DNA of 64,000 nucleotides from Isoetes taiwanensis (lineage: Eukaryota; Streptophyta; Lycopodiopsida; Isoetales; Isoetaceae). Both the position numbers and the translations under genes were made by a program. Of this stretch, positions 35,531-47,723 are shown piece by piece (within the stretch, counting starts at the first letter, position 1; the number at the start of each line of letters is the position of its first letter). The stretch is taken from NCBI GenBank assembly GCA_021234155.1, contig JAJEKV010000062.1, positions 534,952-598,951 on the forward strand. The letters are read 5' to 3'. The notes beneath the pieces were generated by a model. It had not been told where the DNA came from, ran no database searches, and saw nothing but the letters and a program-made list of their open reading frames with translations.

Positions 35531-37182
35531 TAATAGCTATTCTCTTGTAGTGTTTCTGAAGCTTGCAACTCTTCCATAAAGAAAAAATGCATATTGCATA
35601 GTCTATGGTGATTCTATGCAACTCTTGCTTACGGAGTACATTTCGAAACTAGATACTCTAATGAGTTTCTTTTCAAATCTTATCATAGGTGGTAGTTTTC
35701 CAAAGAAAGTTCGATCCATAAGACATAGGTATTTCCCGTGATAGGTCTCTGGCATTCTCACATTCCCACATCTGTGCATCTAGAAGTTAACAGGCATGTT
35801 TATCTTAGTCATGTGTCTTTATGGTTGTTGGCACTCAAAGAAGTTATGGCTGTTCGTTTTAAGTTTAGAAGTGCCAAGGACTATGCCACTATTTCTATTG
35901 AGGGCAATTCATATCTATGCAAGTTTGAAAGAAAAGATTTTTGAGAAAATGAAATTGAGCAGGGCTTGTGATTTTGATCTTATGCTCAAATTAATGAAGG
36001 CCGGGATTTTGCCACTCTTTTATGAATTTAGACTTGTATATGATCTGTTTTAAGGTATTCTGCAAAGTCAGATGCCATGCTTCAAAAAGCATTTATAGTT
36101 GGGTTCAGATTGAATCCTATATATTGGGCCTTATCTCATGATACTGAGAGCAATATGCAATTATGAAAGTTTTTTGGAATGTCTTGAATGGATTTTAAAT
36201 GTTTTTGGTGTTTACCATCTTGCAGTTTATGGCTTGTCAACCTTAATATCTATTTCTCACTTGTCTAATTTTATGATGATTATTTACTGGTATATATAGA
36301 ATATACTGAAGAATATTTGGTTCGCCTAAAACTGCTGCTTGCCTCAATGGAGGATTTTGAAGTTGGATCTTTATGAAGAACTTGATGATTATATCCAAGT
36401 TGTTTCAAGTCTTATCAAGCAGATGAAGATGACAAAAATAAGGAGGCTTTTATTGATGCATCTGAATCAGAATGGTAGCTTATAAGTCGTATTTAATTAA
36501 AGTGGGACTCATTCCATTCCCACTTTTTTTCGGAACCCTGTTATTTTACACAAAAAGGAGCAACAGCAGGCCAGCGTCCTTAATTCAATTGTTGTCCGAA
36601 GCTGTGCATCCAAGCTTTCTCCCGGTTTTCTTGGATATCGAGTCGAGTCCCTGTTTTGGGGCTTATTTGTCATTCAAAATAAGAGTTTTTCGTGTGAGGG
36701 TGAATTCCTTTACCAAGACTTTTTGGCTCTATTTTCTTAGGTGGGTAGACAAGAGATCATAAATTCCAACAAACATTAAGCAAATTGTTTACTTAATCAC
36801 CAAAAAAGGCTCATTACAATATATATTACAGTGGGTGAAGAGACCATAGTGGTCGTATTGTCACAATGATTACACCCTCTTCACACATGAACCACCCTCG
36901 CAAAAGCGGTAGCGTGGAGCTCTGTCCAAGTCGCGGAACAACTTACATACGATAGAAATTTGTATGAGGAGTTCCTTCATAGGCCACGTGCTTCTATGTC
37001 CAACTGATGTCACCACCCTCTTCGGCATCTTTTCTTCAATGAACCGTCTTTCCATTGCTCCCAAGCATGTATTATCTGGTCGGAATAAGGACTGTAAAAG
37101 ACATAATTAAGCTAGTCAAGTGATGCTACATGCAAGAAAAATAAAATAAAAATCAGTTCTTATGGCCATTTTTGGAAAATGA

Positions 37183-37545
37183 GGCCCTTTCGACTCGCGG
37201 AAGTCGAAAGGCAGCTCAAAGTGAAAACGCAGTTTTGGGTTGAAAGGCCTTTCGACTCGCGAGTCGAGAAAGGCGACCAAAGTTAAAAAACGCAAGTTTT
37301 AGGGGTCGAAGGCCTTTCTCGACTCATGAAGAGAAAGGCACCAAAGCAAAAACGCAGTTTTAGGGATCAAAAGGCCTTTCTCGACTCGCGAAGTCGAAAG
37401 GCGGTCAAAGCCGTAAACGCAGGTTTTAGGGTCGAGAAGGCCTTTTCTCGCTCAGTCGAGAAAGGCGTACCAAAGCTTAAAATGCAAGTTTGAGGGCCTT
37501 TTTCGATTTCGCGAGTCGAAAAAGGCACTTCCAAAAAAAAGGGCA
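37183..37545. repeat. Hairpin-bearing minisatellite, about 65-bp unit
   Basis: Five to six degenerate units. Each contains CCTTTCTCGACTCGCG and AGTCGAGAAAGG (a self-complementary block) followed by CCAAAG...AACGCA(A/G)TTTTAGGG. The inverted pair is better kept than its spacer in most units. Confidence 0.85.
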
Positions 37546-38106
37546 ATTTCAAAGCTCGAGTCCGAGAAGGTCGAAAATGAATAACCTTCAAACATCCTAT
37601 GTATTTTCTATGAAAAAATACCCTTCCCATAAATTTCCTCAATATTTTCCATGAAAAATAGACCCTCCCCATGTAGTATCTAATGGACACATATCCAATG
37701 GACCCTCCCCTTTCCAATGGACCATACCATATAGCTATATGAAGAGGGGACCATTGGGCTCATATTTAGCTATGTAAAGAGTAATGCCTAATGCACATGT
37801 AAATAGCAACATATGCACCTATAATGCACATTATAACCTATGAGAGCCTATTAGACCTATGCATTAAATCTATTAATATGCATTAGACCTATTAATATGT
37901 ACTTGTCCCCATTTTGTGTCTTGAACCTTCAAAATGGGTTAAACAAGGTGTAAATTATATCATGATCCTCATAAAGTTAAATTTTACCTTAAAATAAGAG
38001 TATATGCCTAGAAAACGTGCACCATGGCAACATAATGTTTAATGTGTGAACATAGTAGCACACACATAAAAAGAGGAAATTGGGACACGTCAAAATATAA
38101 TCCTAT

Positions 38107-38296
38107 ATTATTAGCATTTATTTTACACTTTCCTTTTCAACGTATTATTTTACCTTTTTTTTCTAATACAGCCTTTTTCCCGCCCATGCTTGAATTTTAA
38201 AATCATTTATTTTACACTTTCTTTTTCAACGTATTATTTTACCCCTTTTTTTTCTAATAACCCCTTTTTTTCCGCCCATGCTCGAATTTTTAAACT
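38107..38296. repeat. Tandem duplication, about 95-bp unit
   Basis: ATTTATTTTACACTTTC(C/T)TTTTC, AACGTATTATTTTACC, TTTTTTCTAATA and CCGCCCATGCT(T/C)GAATTTT occur twice in a row. Confidence 0.9.
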
Positions 38297-39944
38297 TTGG
38301 TACATACCTTTGAGACGAAGTTCCTTTGTACCACTTGGAAGAAGCTCCCAGCGCCATAGCTCCCCTGAGGCTTGCTAATCAATTTCGGCTTGGCGATTTT
38401 GAAGGATCCATCGTTTGCTCCATGAAGGCCATGTTCCTTACATTTATGCGTGTTCACAAGTCCGATCCGACCAAACCCGGGCGGCTTAAATCATCAAAGA
38501 AAACCGAGGGCGACATTTCCATTACGTGTCTTGGAATTGAGGCTGCATGAGACCATTTGCGCGGCGATTCAAGGGTCAAAGACACAAAATGAGGCACGAC
38601 ATTTGAGCTATGGAAGATGAGCTACAGCTATTTACGTCGCGGATGCGGTCATGGGTAATACTACGCATCGATTGTGATTCTTGATTACGATTTTTATTTG
38701 GGATTACGGGATTGGGATTCTTGGCCATTTTTCTTACGGAGACGAGGCTTCGGTGCAGCTGGATTATCCCCATACACAAAAACGGCTACCATAGGCGGTC
38801 GTTGTTGATCGGGTGGCTCCACCGATGCAACCTGCGCCAGAATCGGATTTCCCCCGTTCGATTTCCCCAGCCAATATTTAGAATAATCCAATGGCTCTGG
38901 CATACTTTGCCAGCGACTTCTCGAGGGTAACACACCTTCGGAATCGGCTTTCTAGCCATCTTTGAATCGGCAACCACAATAAGAAAAGAAAAGAAAAGAT
39001 AATTTGTTCTCAGCTCTTTTACCTCTGTATGTGCATATCGGCTGTAGAAGCGCCATGCAACGAAGGAAAAGGGGCCAAAAACAAATCCGACTGGCTTGAA
39101 GGGCTTCTGTGGGTGTTTGCTTTAAGGAAATGGTCTGCACTAAGGAAATAGGCTTCTTCTCAATATGTGAAGGCCGTGGACCAAAATAGAAGGGCCGGAA
39201 TGACCCGTATTGAATGATTGCACCTCTTTGTGAAAATATCTATAAAGCCGAAGGGGGAGCTAAGAGTATTTGGGAGAACCGGGTCCGTGAATAGACCGTG
39301 GCCTCGAAGTTAGAAAAACTACTTGTGTGGACTTGAAAGCTATCTTTGTTGTAAAGTCCGGCCAAGATACACATACATGAAGATCTAGAGTCGGTGGGCC
39401 TCGATATGATCATGAACATGTGCGATGATGAAGATGTACACAACGGCAAATCATTTATATGATGCTAAAAGCGAATACGCCGCGACCGCCCACCATCCAT
39501 AGCCCGTCGAGCTGGCACCCGGAGCGCATCGTATCGCCATGACCCTTTGTTCAACCCAAAACCGGATGGTGAGCGGATGACCCTTTGCTTAGCGGATATA
39601 CAACGCTGGTCAAAACGCCAGATGGTGGCGGGGCTAAGATCTGAAGGCTTTTTATGGAAGCCATACGGGGCGAAGTCGTACATAGCGGGCGAAGACCCGG
39701 ATCCTACCCTTGCGAGGCGAAAGGTGTCTGTCGCTCCCTTGCCCCAAGACATAGGAAGCCCTCTATTCTGCCCGTGGTGGCTGATCTTTGGCATACTTAA
39801 AGGCATACTTTTCAATTCTCGACTCATTAGTAGAGAAACGGTTTATTTTTTTATTAAATTAATTTTATTATTTTTATATTTAATTAAATTAATTATTAAT
39901 TATATTTTAATATTATTATTTTTTACTCTCAAGGTCCCCCTTTA

Positions 39945-40200
39945 GTTATTTTTGGTTTCCCCTCCCCCTTCCCCTTACCCCTCTTCCCCAACTCTTCCAG
40001 CTTGCCCCTCATCCCCCTTCCGAACTCACCTCACCTTGCCCCTCTTCTCACCCTTTTTCGAGACTCACCTTCCCCCTCTTCTCACCTCCCTTGCCCCTCT
40101 TCTCACCCCCCCTTCGAACTTCCTCCCTCCCCCCTTCTTCTTATCCTTCCATTACTTCTCTCTTCTCCCCCCCAACTTCTCCCCTTCCCTTCCCCCACGA
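39945..40200. repeat. Pyrimidine-rich tract
   Basis: About 250 bp of nearly pure C/T (CCCCTCCCCCTTCC, CTCACC, TTCCCC). The Pro/Ser/Leu-rich frames through it are compositional artefacts. Could form unusual DNA structure. Confidence 0.85.
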
Positions 40201-40544
40201 TCTAACAGCGATTCAATGTAAAAAAATTTGTCGCAAGTATGAGTCCCATTTTCGATCCGAGTCCCAAAATTAGATTTGTCCCACTTTAATTAAATACGAC
40301 TTATATGAGTTTCTCATTTTAAATGACTGCTATATGGTTTCAAAGGTTGGTTTTTAAGGTGGGTATGCAGGCAGACAGATATTAATGCATTGGTGGATCT
40401 TGGATTATTCTTACACAGTCTTATATGCATATCGTTTCATTGATTTTTTTCCAACAAATGGAGATCAAACTTCTAATACAAAAAAGATCAAGCAGCCAAC
40501 AAGCATTAATACATAAGCTTAGAAGCAAATCCAAATGGTTCTAC

Positions 40545-40673
40545 TCTATTCTATTCTATTCTATTCTATTCTATTCTATTCTATTCTATTCTATTCTATT
40601 CTATTCTATTCTATTCTATTCTATTCTATTCTATTCTATTCTATTCTATTCTATCTATTCTATTCTATTCTAT
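40545..40673. repeat. (CTATT)n microsatellite
   Basis: About 25 units of the pentamer, one interruption near 40653. Confidence 0.98.
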
Positions 40674-40970
40674 CCATCATGAAGCCCAATAAGTAAGCTT
40701 CAATCATCTATTACTATGTATGTATGATCAGGTGGCTGATACAACTATAATCATGAGTTTTCCAATATTTTTGCGGGAAAATACTTGAGAAAGATACATA
40801 ACTCGCTTGCTACAGATTTATTAGGAGACATTCCTATTGAATTCCTATGCGCTTCGTGCCATACATATTACATGATGCAGTTCTTACTAGCAAATGTTGC
40901 AACAAAAGTTATTGTGACAGATGTGAGTATGTTGATGTTTTCTTTCTATTTGTTATTGTCAATTGAATGG

Positions 40971-42951
40971 CATTCTCTATTGTGTAGTGTTTTTTTTTTT
41001 TTTTTTTTTTTTTGAGGGATAAAAAAGATTTTATTTACTTAGAGAGAATGATACAAAGCCACATGGCAGAGGTGCACCCATCCACGAATATGAGATGGGG
41101 GTAGCTACGTAGCTCCAGCTTGTACTATTCTCTTTCCCAACCTAGACCAGATTAAAATAGGTGCCCCATATTTCTTCCTTTACCTCTTCTTCACATTTAA
41201 AAACTAGCCTAAATTTTTTAAGTCTTTCAAGTACCAGGTGAAGTAGCTGAGTTGATGATATGAATTCCTCCTGATTCTCAGCGAAGACTCGGGCATTCCT
41301 CCTTTTCCATATTGACCAGATCGTCCAGGCCCTGGCTATGTGAAAAGAAATCTTCTTCTTGGGACACCATTCTGGAGGGAGAATTCCTAGCAGCAATTCT
41401 TTGGTTCCTAAGGGGTATTCGAACCTATCCGGACTCTGGGCCCATACTTCATGCAAACATCCCACATTCCACCCGAGACAATGTTCTATGGATTCTTCTT
41501 CCTCTTCACACATAGGGCAAAGTGGGCTCACGTTATTGTCCCATTTGGAGACTAGATGATTGACCCTTGGGACCCTGTGGATCACTTGCCAAAGAAAGGT
41601 GTTGATTCGTGGAGGGAGGAATTTCAATAGCGTTTCTCGGATGTTTTAAGGATGTCCTCCGTGATCACTAGCTCCCACTTGGGAATCGGAAGAAATCCCT
41701 TAGTCTTCAAACCTTTGTAGCATGACTTCACAAACTTGTTTGGTCAGATCGAAGGATGTACGACCCATGGACTTTGATCTCCTCTATTTATTGTGTTTGG
41801 GGAGTATGGAAGCCACACATTCCCAAATTATCTTGTGCGCCTCCTTTAAACCAAAACAGGGCTTGAAATGCTTCCCAAGCGGCGGGTGCTCTCCCATATA
41901 CCCGAAAGCACAAAAATGTATACCCACAGTTTTTCCATCTCTTCACAATCCTCGCGTCGACCACTATACCCTAATGGGCCTTGTTTATTGTGCAATTCCA
42001 CCGGTACCCTACCATGGAGGGGAGGTCCCCTTTAAATTTGCCGATATCAAGCGTGAATAGTTTCTTTATGGCATTCCAAGCGAAATAAGACCCTTCGTGA
42101 ATGGGGGAGGCTTCTTTACATGGCTTGAGATAAAAAAAAGAGAGACCATGGAAGCGAGACCTTGACGGAGGGCTTACTATGCTTACAAGAATACAATAGA
42201 GCTTGGTTGATGAGGTGCAAACACGGAGACTTCACCTTTTCTGAGAAGAATCATCCATATGGATTTGGCTATTAATACTTTTGCTCGTAAGACTATGTCA
42301 AACATACCAATCCCCCCTTCGTTTTTGTCCCTCTTGCACTTCCACCAAGCAATTTTGAAAGTCTTTTGACCTTCTTCATTACCTCCCCAGACGAAGTTTG
42401 AATCAGCCCTTCTAACTCCCCGCACCTTCTCCCTCGGAGCAAGTAGAATTGATGATATGTATACATAAGTATTACTTAGCACATGTTTTGCCACCGTAAT
42501 CCTCCCTGCAAGGGATAACTTTGCTACCTTCCACCAATTTAGGTGTTTATGTAGGCCTAGTAGCATTTCATCCCATATTCGTGCACTAGTGATGTTAATG
42601 CCCACTGGGATTCCTAACAAGCTGGAGTGTTCACCCTCAGGGATAATTTTCCATGGTAAGCTTTCCAAACATATGGGATGCCTGTTCTCCAAAGGCCACT
42701 GCACTGAGCATTTTTTCCAATTTATGAGGCAACCTAAAGCTATTGAGAAGGAGGCCAGTAGTTGTCCTGCACATGACATATTGTTTTCCTCTGCCTCGAT
42801 AAACAGAAATGAGTCGTTTGCATACTGGTTACAGATTTGTTGAGAACCGTGTAGTGTTTGAATTTTTTGCCAATTTAGAAACACAAAATGTGTGTTAGAC
42901 ATATAGCATGTCCATTCGTATCTTTGCATGCCATTCTCTATTGTGTAGTGT
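40971..42951 (-). mobile_element. 5'-truncated LINE with 20-bp target-site duplications
   Basis: CATTCTCTATTGTGTAGTGT occurs at 40971-40990 and again at 42932-42951. The insert has a poly(A) tail on the minus strand (T run 40991-41013). It encodes the end of a reverse transcriptase: QYANDSFLFIEA with YAND in place of YADD (near 42825), GCLINWKKC, LLGIPVG, LSLAGRITVAKHVL and NFVWGG (42183-42840). Further on lies a zinc-binding RT domain, LPPRINTFLWQVIHRV then CPMCEEEEESIEHCL (41142-41627). A non-coding gap with frame breaks separates the two (41628-42182). This is a plant L1-type LINE. The first about 80 bp of the 5' side (42851-42931) are not LINE sequence. Confidence 0.9.
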
Positions 42952-43764
42952 CCGGAGTTCTTTGTTAAACATAAAATGTGGATCTTAGACATATAGCATG
43001 TCCCTTTGTATCTTTGTTTTGTTTTCACATGCTTATCCTTTGAGGAGCACATCCTTGTCTACTCAGGATAGCCTTCTTAGGCTTGCATTGGAGATAGTTT
43101 CAGCTTCTGTTAAAGCACATATTCGTGCATGTGTATGGTGTTAATTTTGATATCCAGACATTCAAATGAGATCAATCAATATGAAAGTTGTTGTATTTGT
43201 GTGCCAAAAATGTGCTTGCCCCCAATCTACTACCTAATAGAACTTTGCGACAGAAAATTCAAGGGCTGATATTGTCAAAGGCAAACAACAATGAACTCTT
43301 TCATGCCAAAGTTAAAGTACAAGGTAATGTTGAGATCAAAGATCCAATTCATATGGAATTATATTGGCTATAATTTGCCATTTGCAAGTAGTTATCAGCT
43401 CAGAGTTTTATAGTTTAGATTCTCCTTGAAGGCACCAGATGACTGGAGACACATATATTTTCATGTGCAAAAGGCCCACAAAATAAATGACAATAAAAAA
43501 ACTTTTGGCAGAAGCTCCACTAATGGGCCTGCTAAAACTTAAGCTATTTTCACAAACATTGGACCATGGAATAAGCAACATATGGCCGGCAGATTATCGG
43601 TTTGTTGGTATCATATTTATTTATGCATTCAAATTTTATGAGGTGTTCTTTATGCACACAAGTTTGAAATAAATCTCTTCTCATTGAAAACTTACTGGCT
43701 CATTAAGTTTAAATATGTAGCACAATAACAGGAGATTCCAAGGGGATTTGATCTGGATGTCAAA

Positions 43765-43975
43765 ATAACAATCCCTAAAACAATTGAATGGGTTGTTATA
43801 AAAAAAATAAATAAATAAATAAATAAATAAAAATATAGAGATTCAAGATAGAAAATAATCACATTAACTCACTCGATATCTTAGTTAAAGTAGTCTTTAG
43901 GATATTGAGTTACTTTGGTAGAGATTCGAGCCCCTATATTTCATATTCTAAAACCTTAGGAAAAGCCGTACAAAA
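43765..43975 (+). repeat. tRNA-derived SINE-like repeat, copy 2
   Basis: Inverted copy of 23521-23690. Holds TTAGTTAAAGTAG (A-box-like) and AGATTCGAGCC (B box with changes). An (AATA)n run at 43804-43831 lies inside. Confidence 0.65.
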
Positions 43976-45663
43976 AATTACATCTCCCAAGATTCCCATG
44001 AATTCTATGTAGATTCCCCTAGATTCTCTAATATTCCATCAAGATTCTCTTAAATTCTCAAAGATTTTATAGAGATACCTTTAGATTGGCCTAGGTCCTC
44101 AAAGATTCTCTCAAGATTCCCATAGATACCTCAAGATAATATGTAAATTCCTTTAGATTATTTAAGATCCTATAAGGATTCCCCTAGTTTGCAATAGATA
44201 TAACTTATGTGAGTCTTTTATATTCAATAAAAGAAAAACGAAGAATCCTATTTTCAGACGAAGAATCCTATGTTCTCAATATCGGTTCCACCTTAAGCTG
44301 CAACATTACTTTGTGCCATATAGATGATACATCTTGATACTTATAATGCCTTGTATGCAACCATCACATAGATATCGTGACAATTAATGGTTTATGTATA
44401 GTGGTACTGCTTGAATGAATATTGCATGGATAAGTTGATATCAATCTTATAAATTTGGCATTATCCGGTATGGCCAAAAAGATTTTTGGTTTTTTTTCAA
44501 GGTTGTTTTTCTAAGGTTTAAGGGTTTTCTGGCGCCAGAACTAATTTTTGATATTCCAAAAATTGAAGATTTTTTGCCCCTATGATTTTTGGCTTCTGGA
44601 TTTCATTTGGCTCCGCCATTATCCAGTCCAGAGATTATACTACCACATGGATGCCACAAAGAATTTTCATGCATCTGGGTGGTACCTATGAGAATATCTT
44701 CAAAGGATTTTCAAGCCGGGCATTTGCATGTTTTCCCATAGTTGAGCGTTGCTTTACCTTTTTTAATTGGTTTTACCAAATTTGCACAGGGATTCTGCAC
44801 CTTTGTAGACAATTTTCTATAGGTATCATACTTGAAGGCTCAAAGATTCTGGTAAACATTCTAAGCCATGTATGCTCAAGTACTAGTTGTATGTTTTCAT
44901 TACTATATGCTTTACTTGGTTTCAGACTTCCTCTTCTATACCCTATATTTCCCTGTCATTTTCATTCTTGCTCTTCTCTAAGTATTCCCCTAGTTGCAAA
45001 CATCAAATCAAATTGTTTCTTTTCTAGATTTGCAAAGGCTTGAAGATCGCAGGGATAACGAGACACTTCTTAGGGTTATTCAAGGTTTAAGGTTATGCCG
45101 ATAAATATATGAAGCAAGATTGTGAATTAAGCTTTCTTATCTATAGTCATCATTCTTATGATGAGCATATTTTATTTTTCTTTTTCTTTTGTATATGTAC
45201 ACGTTTTGATGATTTTGGACAATAGAGTAGAGAAAAAAGCTTGGAAAAAGCTAATATAATTGCTACAAAGTATTGTCTTTTTATTTTTTGCAGGTTGGAG
45301 CCAGAATTTGCTAGAGGTAATCACTAATTCTAGGTTTGGCAGGCTCATTTCTCAAGTTGAACTAACCTTGCTGAAGAGTTTATGATTTGCAGAGCTTCTG
45401 AGTACTTAAATCAGGTTATCCTCTATTTTTTCCTGTTGCACCCAGCAGATACATCAGATCTTAGCCCTATTTCAGCAAAAACATGCTTAGCTCTGCACAT
45501 CCATTCTTTAATTGTTTTAAATTGGAAAAAAAAGTAACACGGTTTACTATTTATCAATTTTGGAATGATATTTGATAATCACGCAAGCTTTTCATCTAAC
45601 CAGATAATGCGTTTGGAAATTTATAACATGTGTCCTGCTTCTTGAAAAGAAATCTAAGACAGC

Positions 45664-45744
45664 CATGGGTGTTTTGGAAGATGAGTCTGGCCAGATAGTT
45701 TTAAACGAGCTATGTGGCCATACTGATCTTCCAAAACACTCATG
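45664..45744 (+). ncRNA. 81-nt miRNA-precursor-like hairpin (candidate)
   Basis: The arms CATGGGTGTTTTGGAAGAT... and ...ATCTTCCAAAACACTCATG pair over 35 bp with four single mismatches and an 11-nt loop. The size and the scattered mismatches fit a plant miRNA precursor, and no repeat relation was seen. Expression is unknown. A short MITE is the alternative. Confidence 0.4.
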
Positions 45745-47723
45745 AATGTACCTGCTCCATTAGGCTCAACAACTCAATCTTCAGCAACTCAATCTACAGG
45801 TAATGTCTCGATACAATTTTCATGCTTCATAAAAGATATAACAATGAGTAGTAGAGATGTCCTTTTGTTATTCTATTTATTTAGGTAAATACATTGTCCT
45901 AGGCTATGCCCGTGTGGCACAACCAGATCCTATGGCTCCTTTGGACATGGACAAAATATGTTCTCTGAGTTGCAGTGACTGATATTTTGTTGTTTGAGGG
46001 ATACCAACCTGTTTCTTTTTAGCTTGAATGTCATTCTTTTTATTTTTTGCAGTGTTCATCTTCTATTCTACTTTCTATTAGGTTGAAGATAGAATTGGTC
46101 ATATAAAGCTTTGCAAGGAGCTTTCATCTTGCATGGACAGAAGTGGCTTGCTGTTATGCATCAGATTTCACAAAGGTAAGTGTTTCAAATAGATTTCCTC
46201 AATAGTCTTCTTTTTCGTTGTCCAAGAAAGGTGCCTTTTACCTCATGATTCTGTCTTTACTATTTGTCTATGTGGTCAGGCTCATATCCAAGGTGAGAAC
46301 TGCAAAAGATTGTAATAGCAGATGCTAATTTTATACAACTTAAGAGATTCAGGTGACGTTGACTACTCACATCTGGGTCTTTTTTTACTCGTGATGTACA
46401 CTTTAACATGTCACGACACAGGTGCTGGTTTAGTGCTGATTGCCCTTCAAGCTGCCCTTCCCTTGCCCTTTATTGCCCCTTCAAAAAATATTGACGTTTC
46501 TTTAGTTATGTATAATATAATGAGCATATTGGTACTGTGAAGCCTTGATCACACATGTTACCTATGAAGGTGCTGATTTGCTTGAATTACATGCAAGTGA
46601 GGTATTTAAACTACATGTCCAAAATGGGTAACATGAGAGGCACTTCTATATTGGATAGGGAACGATGTCATCTTTGAATACTTATATGGTTGAAGATTGC
46701 ACTATGCAAGGTGATTTTGGTGAATACAGCTATTTGGATTGAGTTCAAGTTTGTTTTGGATATGCTCTATGGCCTGGGTGGTAGACAGAATGGTCAGAGA
46801 CATATCATGTGCTTTGCATCACCTGGGGTTTGTTAAATAGTGGCTGAAAAGACTAGAGTAGACTGTTTATTTTTGAAGGGAAGCTAAAATGGTCCAATTT
46901 CTTTTTGTCATATCATCATTAAGTAAAATTAATAATGGAAGTGTCCTTCTTTATCCGACTATATTTCATACTATATTTTCTATGGCGTTGGTCTTGCAGT
47001 TTGAAATTTTCTTGACATTGGATGATGAGGAGTTTCCCGCCCTTTTAGTTTCATTATTCGTGGGTACCTCTCATGGGTTAATTCAAAGGAGTTGCCATAT
47101 CCACACATTTTTCTGTGAAAGTTGCATCTTCTGTTATAACAATTTTGTGGAGTATATTTGCGTATTTTGACAGCTTCATGAAAGTTGACATTTGGTGCCA
47201 AATGTGTAACTCTACTCCTGGACAATAACTCTGCATATTTTGATTAGAAAAATATGTACTGCAGCACGAATGTCATAGTAGGATAAGTTGTTTTTTGGGC
47301 AAGTAGAAGCCTTTACTTTGATCTTCTTTCATTTATGGGTTTGTAATCCACTTAGGTATTTGTTGAGTTTCAACAAGTTTGCTCCTTTTAAAAACTATTT
47401 CTTGCTTCTATTTTGATGTTATTAAAAGCCCATAAATTCAGGCCAATGTGTGAAGGAGTTAGACTGCCATCCTCACTTTAGCATAGCGATCATGTCCAGG
47501 GATTTATTAATTTAAGTCATTTGCATTGATGTGCATCCTTAAGATAGAACTCTGCTTGCTCTTGATTTGAAGATATATCAATTTTGGTGGTATTCTGCTG
47601 CAACTTTTTCTTCCCTATCCTGAGACCTTATGGGTATGTTTCTATGTGGCCACCACTATTTGTCCACTGCTTTTGGCTTATATTAGAGCTTATGCATTTT
47701 CAGATGTCATTGAATTAGTATGA

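Larger units (their letters stand above)
31457..35552. mobile_element. Non-autonomous CACTA element, 4096 bp
   Basis: Both ends read CACTACAAGAGAAT inward, the canonical terminal motif of plant CACTA (En/Spm) transposons, and the outermost 3 bp are duplicated as TTT (31454-31456 and 35553-35555). Each end carries about 360 bp of subterminal repeats built on GTCAG and GTCAGAAAAA(A/G)CGTCAG in both orientations (31480-31815 and 35185-35530), the usual transposase-binding arrays. The interior (about 31820-35180) has no recognisable transposase. It holds a long hairpin at 33737-33834, an inverted repeat at 33835-34016 and a GCGACCAT(C/T)GTGATCGGCC duplication at 33587-33650. Mobilisation would need a transposase from elsewhere. 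Confidence 0.92.
36481..40305. mobile_element. 3.8-kb element with 28-bp terminal inverted repeats
   Basis: TATAAGTCGTATTTAATTAA-AGTGGGAC at 36481-36508 is exactly complementary to 40278-40305. If the outer TA is the target duplication, the ends fit a TA-inserting (Tc1/mariner-like) element, but superfamily is uncertain. Subterminal GTCCCA repeats lie inside the right end. No transposase was recognised. Inside are hairpin repeats (37183-37545), a tandem duplication (38107-38296), unrecognised frames at 38690-38940 and 39470-39840, and a pyrimidine-rich tract (39945-40200). It interrupts the DWNN/RING relic one codon after its TAG. Confidence 0.8.
35846..43376 (+). pseudogene. DWNN/RING (RBBP6-type) E3 ligase gene relic, split by insertions
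   Basis: RBBP6/MPE1-type proteins have a ubiquitin-like DWNN domain, a zinc knuckle and a RING/U-box and act in mRNA 3' processing and ubiquitylation. Pieces here: MAVRFKFRSAKDYATISIEG from 35846, then after a one-base frame change LKEKIFEKMKLSRACDFDL (to about 36000), then EYTEEYL after an acceptor near 36300, and EDDKNKEAFIDASESEW ending in TAG at 36475-36477 where the family has Gln. A terminal-inverted-repeat element (36481-40305) follows at once. Then LLGDIPIEFLCASCH and, in another frame, AVLTSKCCNKSYCDR (RING, near 40825-40922), with a GTGAGT donor. A LINE (40991-42931) sits in the next intron, and an exon near 43190-43376 holds CAKNVLAPNLLPNRTLRQKI, the end of the RING. The zinc knuckle was not found. 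Several frame breaks make it dead. Confidence 0.82.
43377..47723. other. Largely unexplained; possible spliced coding remnants
   Basis: Two stretches look like exons but match nothing I recognise: 45884 onward (GKYIVLGYARVAQPDPMAP) after an acceptor TTTATTTAG, and 46082-46174 (VEDRIGHIKLCKEL then SGLLLCIRFHK) between CTATTAG and GTAAGT. The frame MGVLEDESGQIVLNELCGH at 45666-45746 lies in the hairpin described separately. They could be later exons of the DWNN/RING relic or another gene. Confidence 0.3.

Noticed and set aside
37183-37545. CRISPR-like array
   Set aside because: The units are contiguous degenerate tandem repeats with internal hairpins, not identical repeats with unique spacers, and the DNA is eukaryotic.
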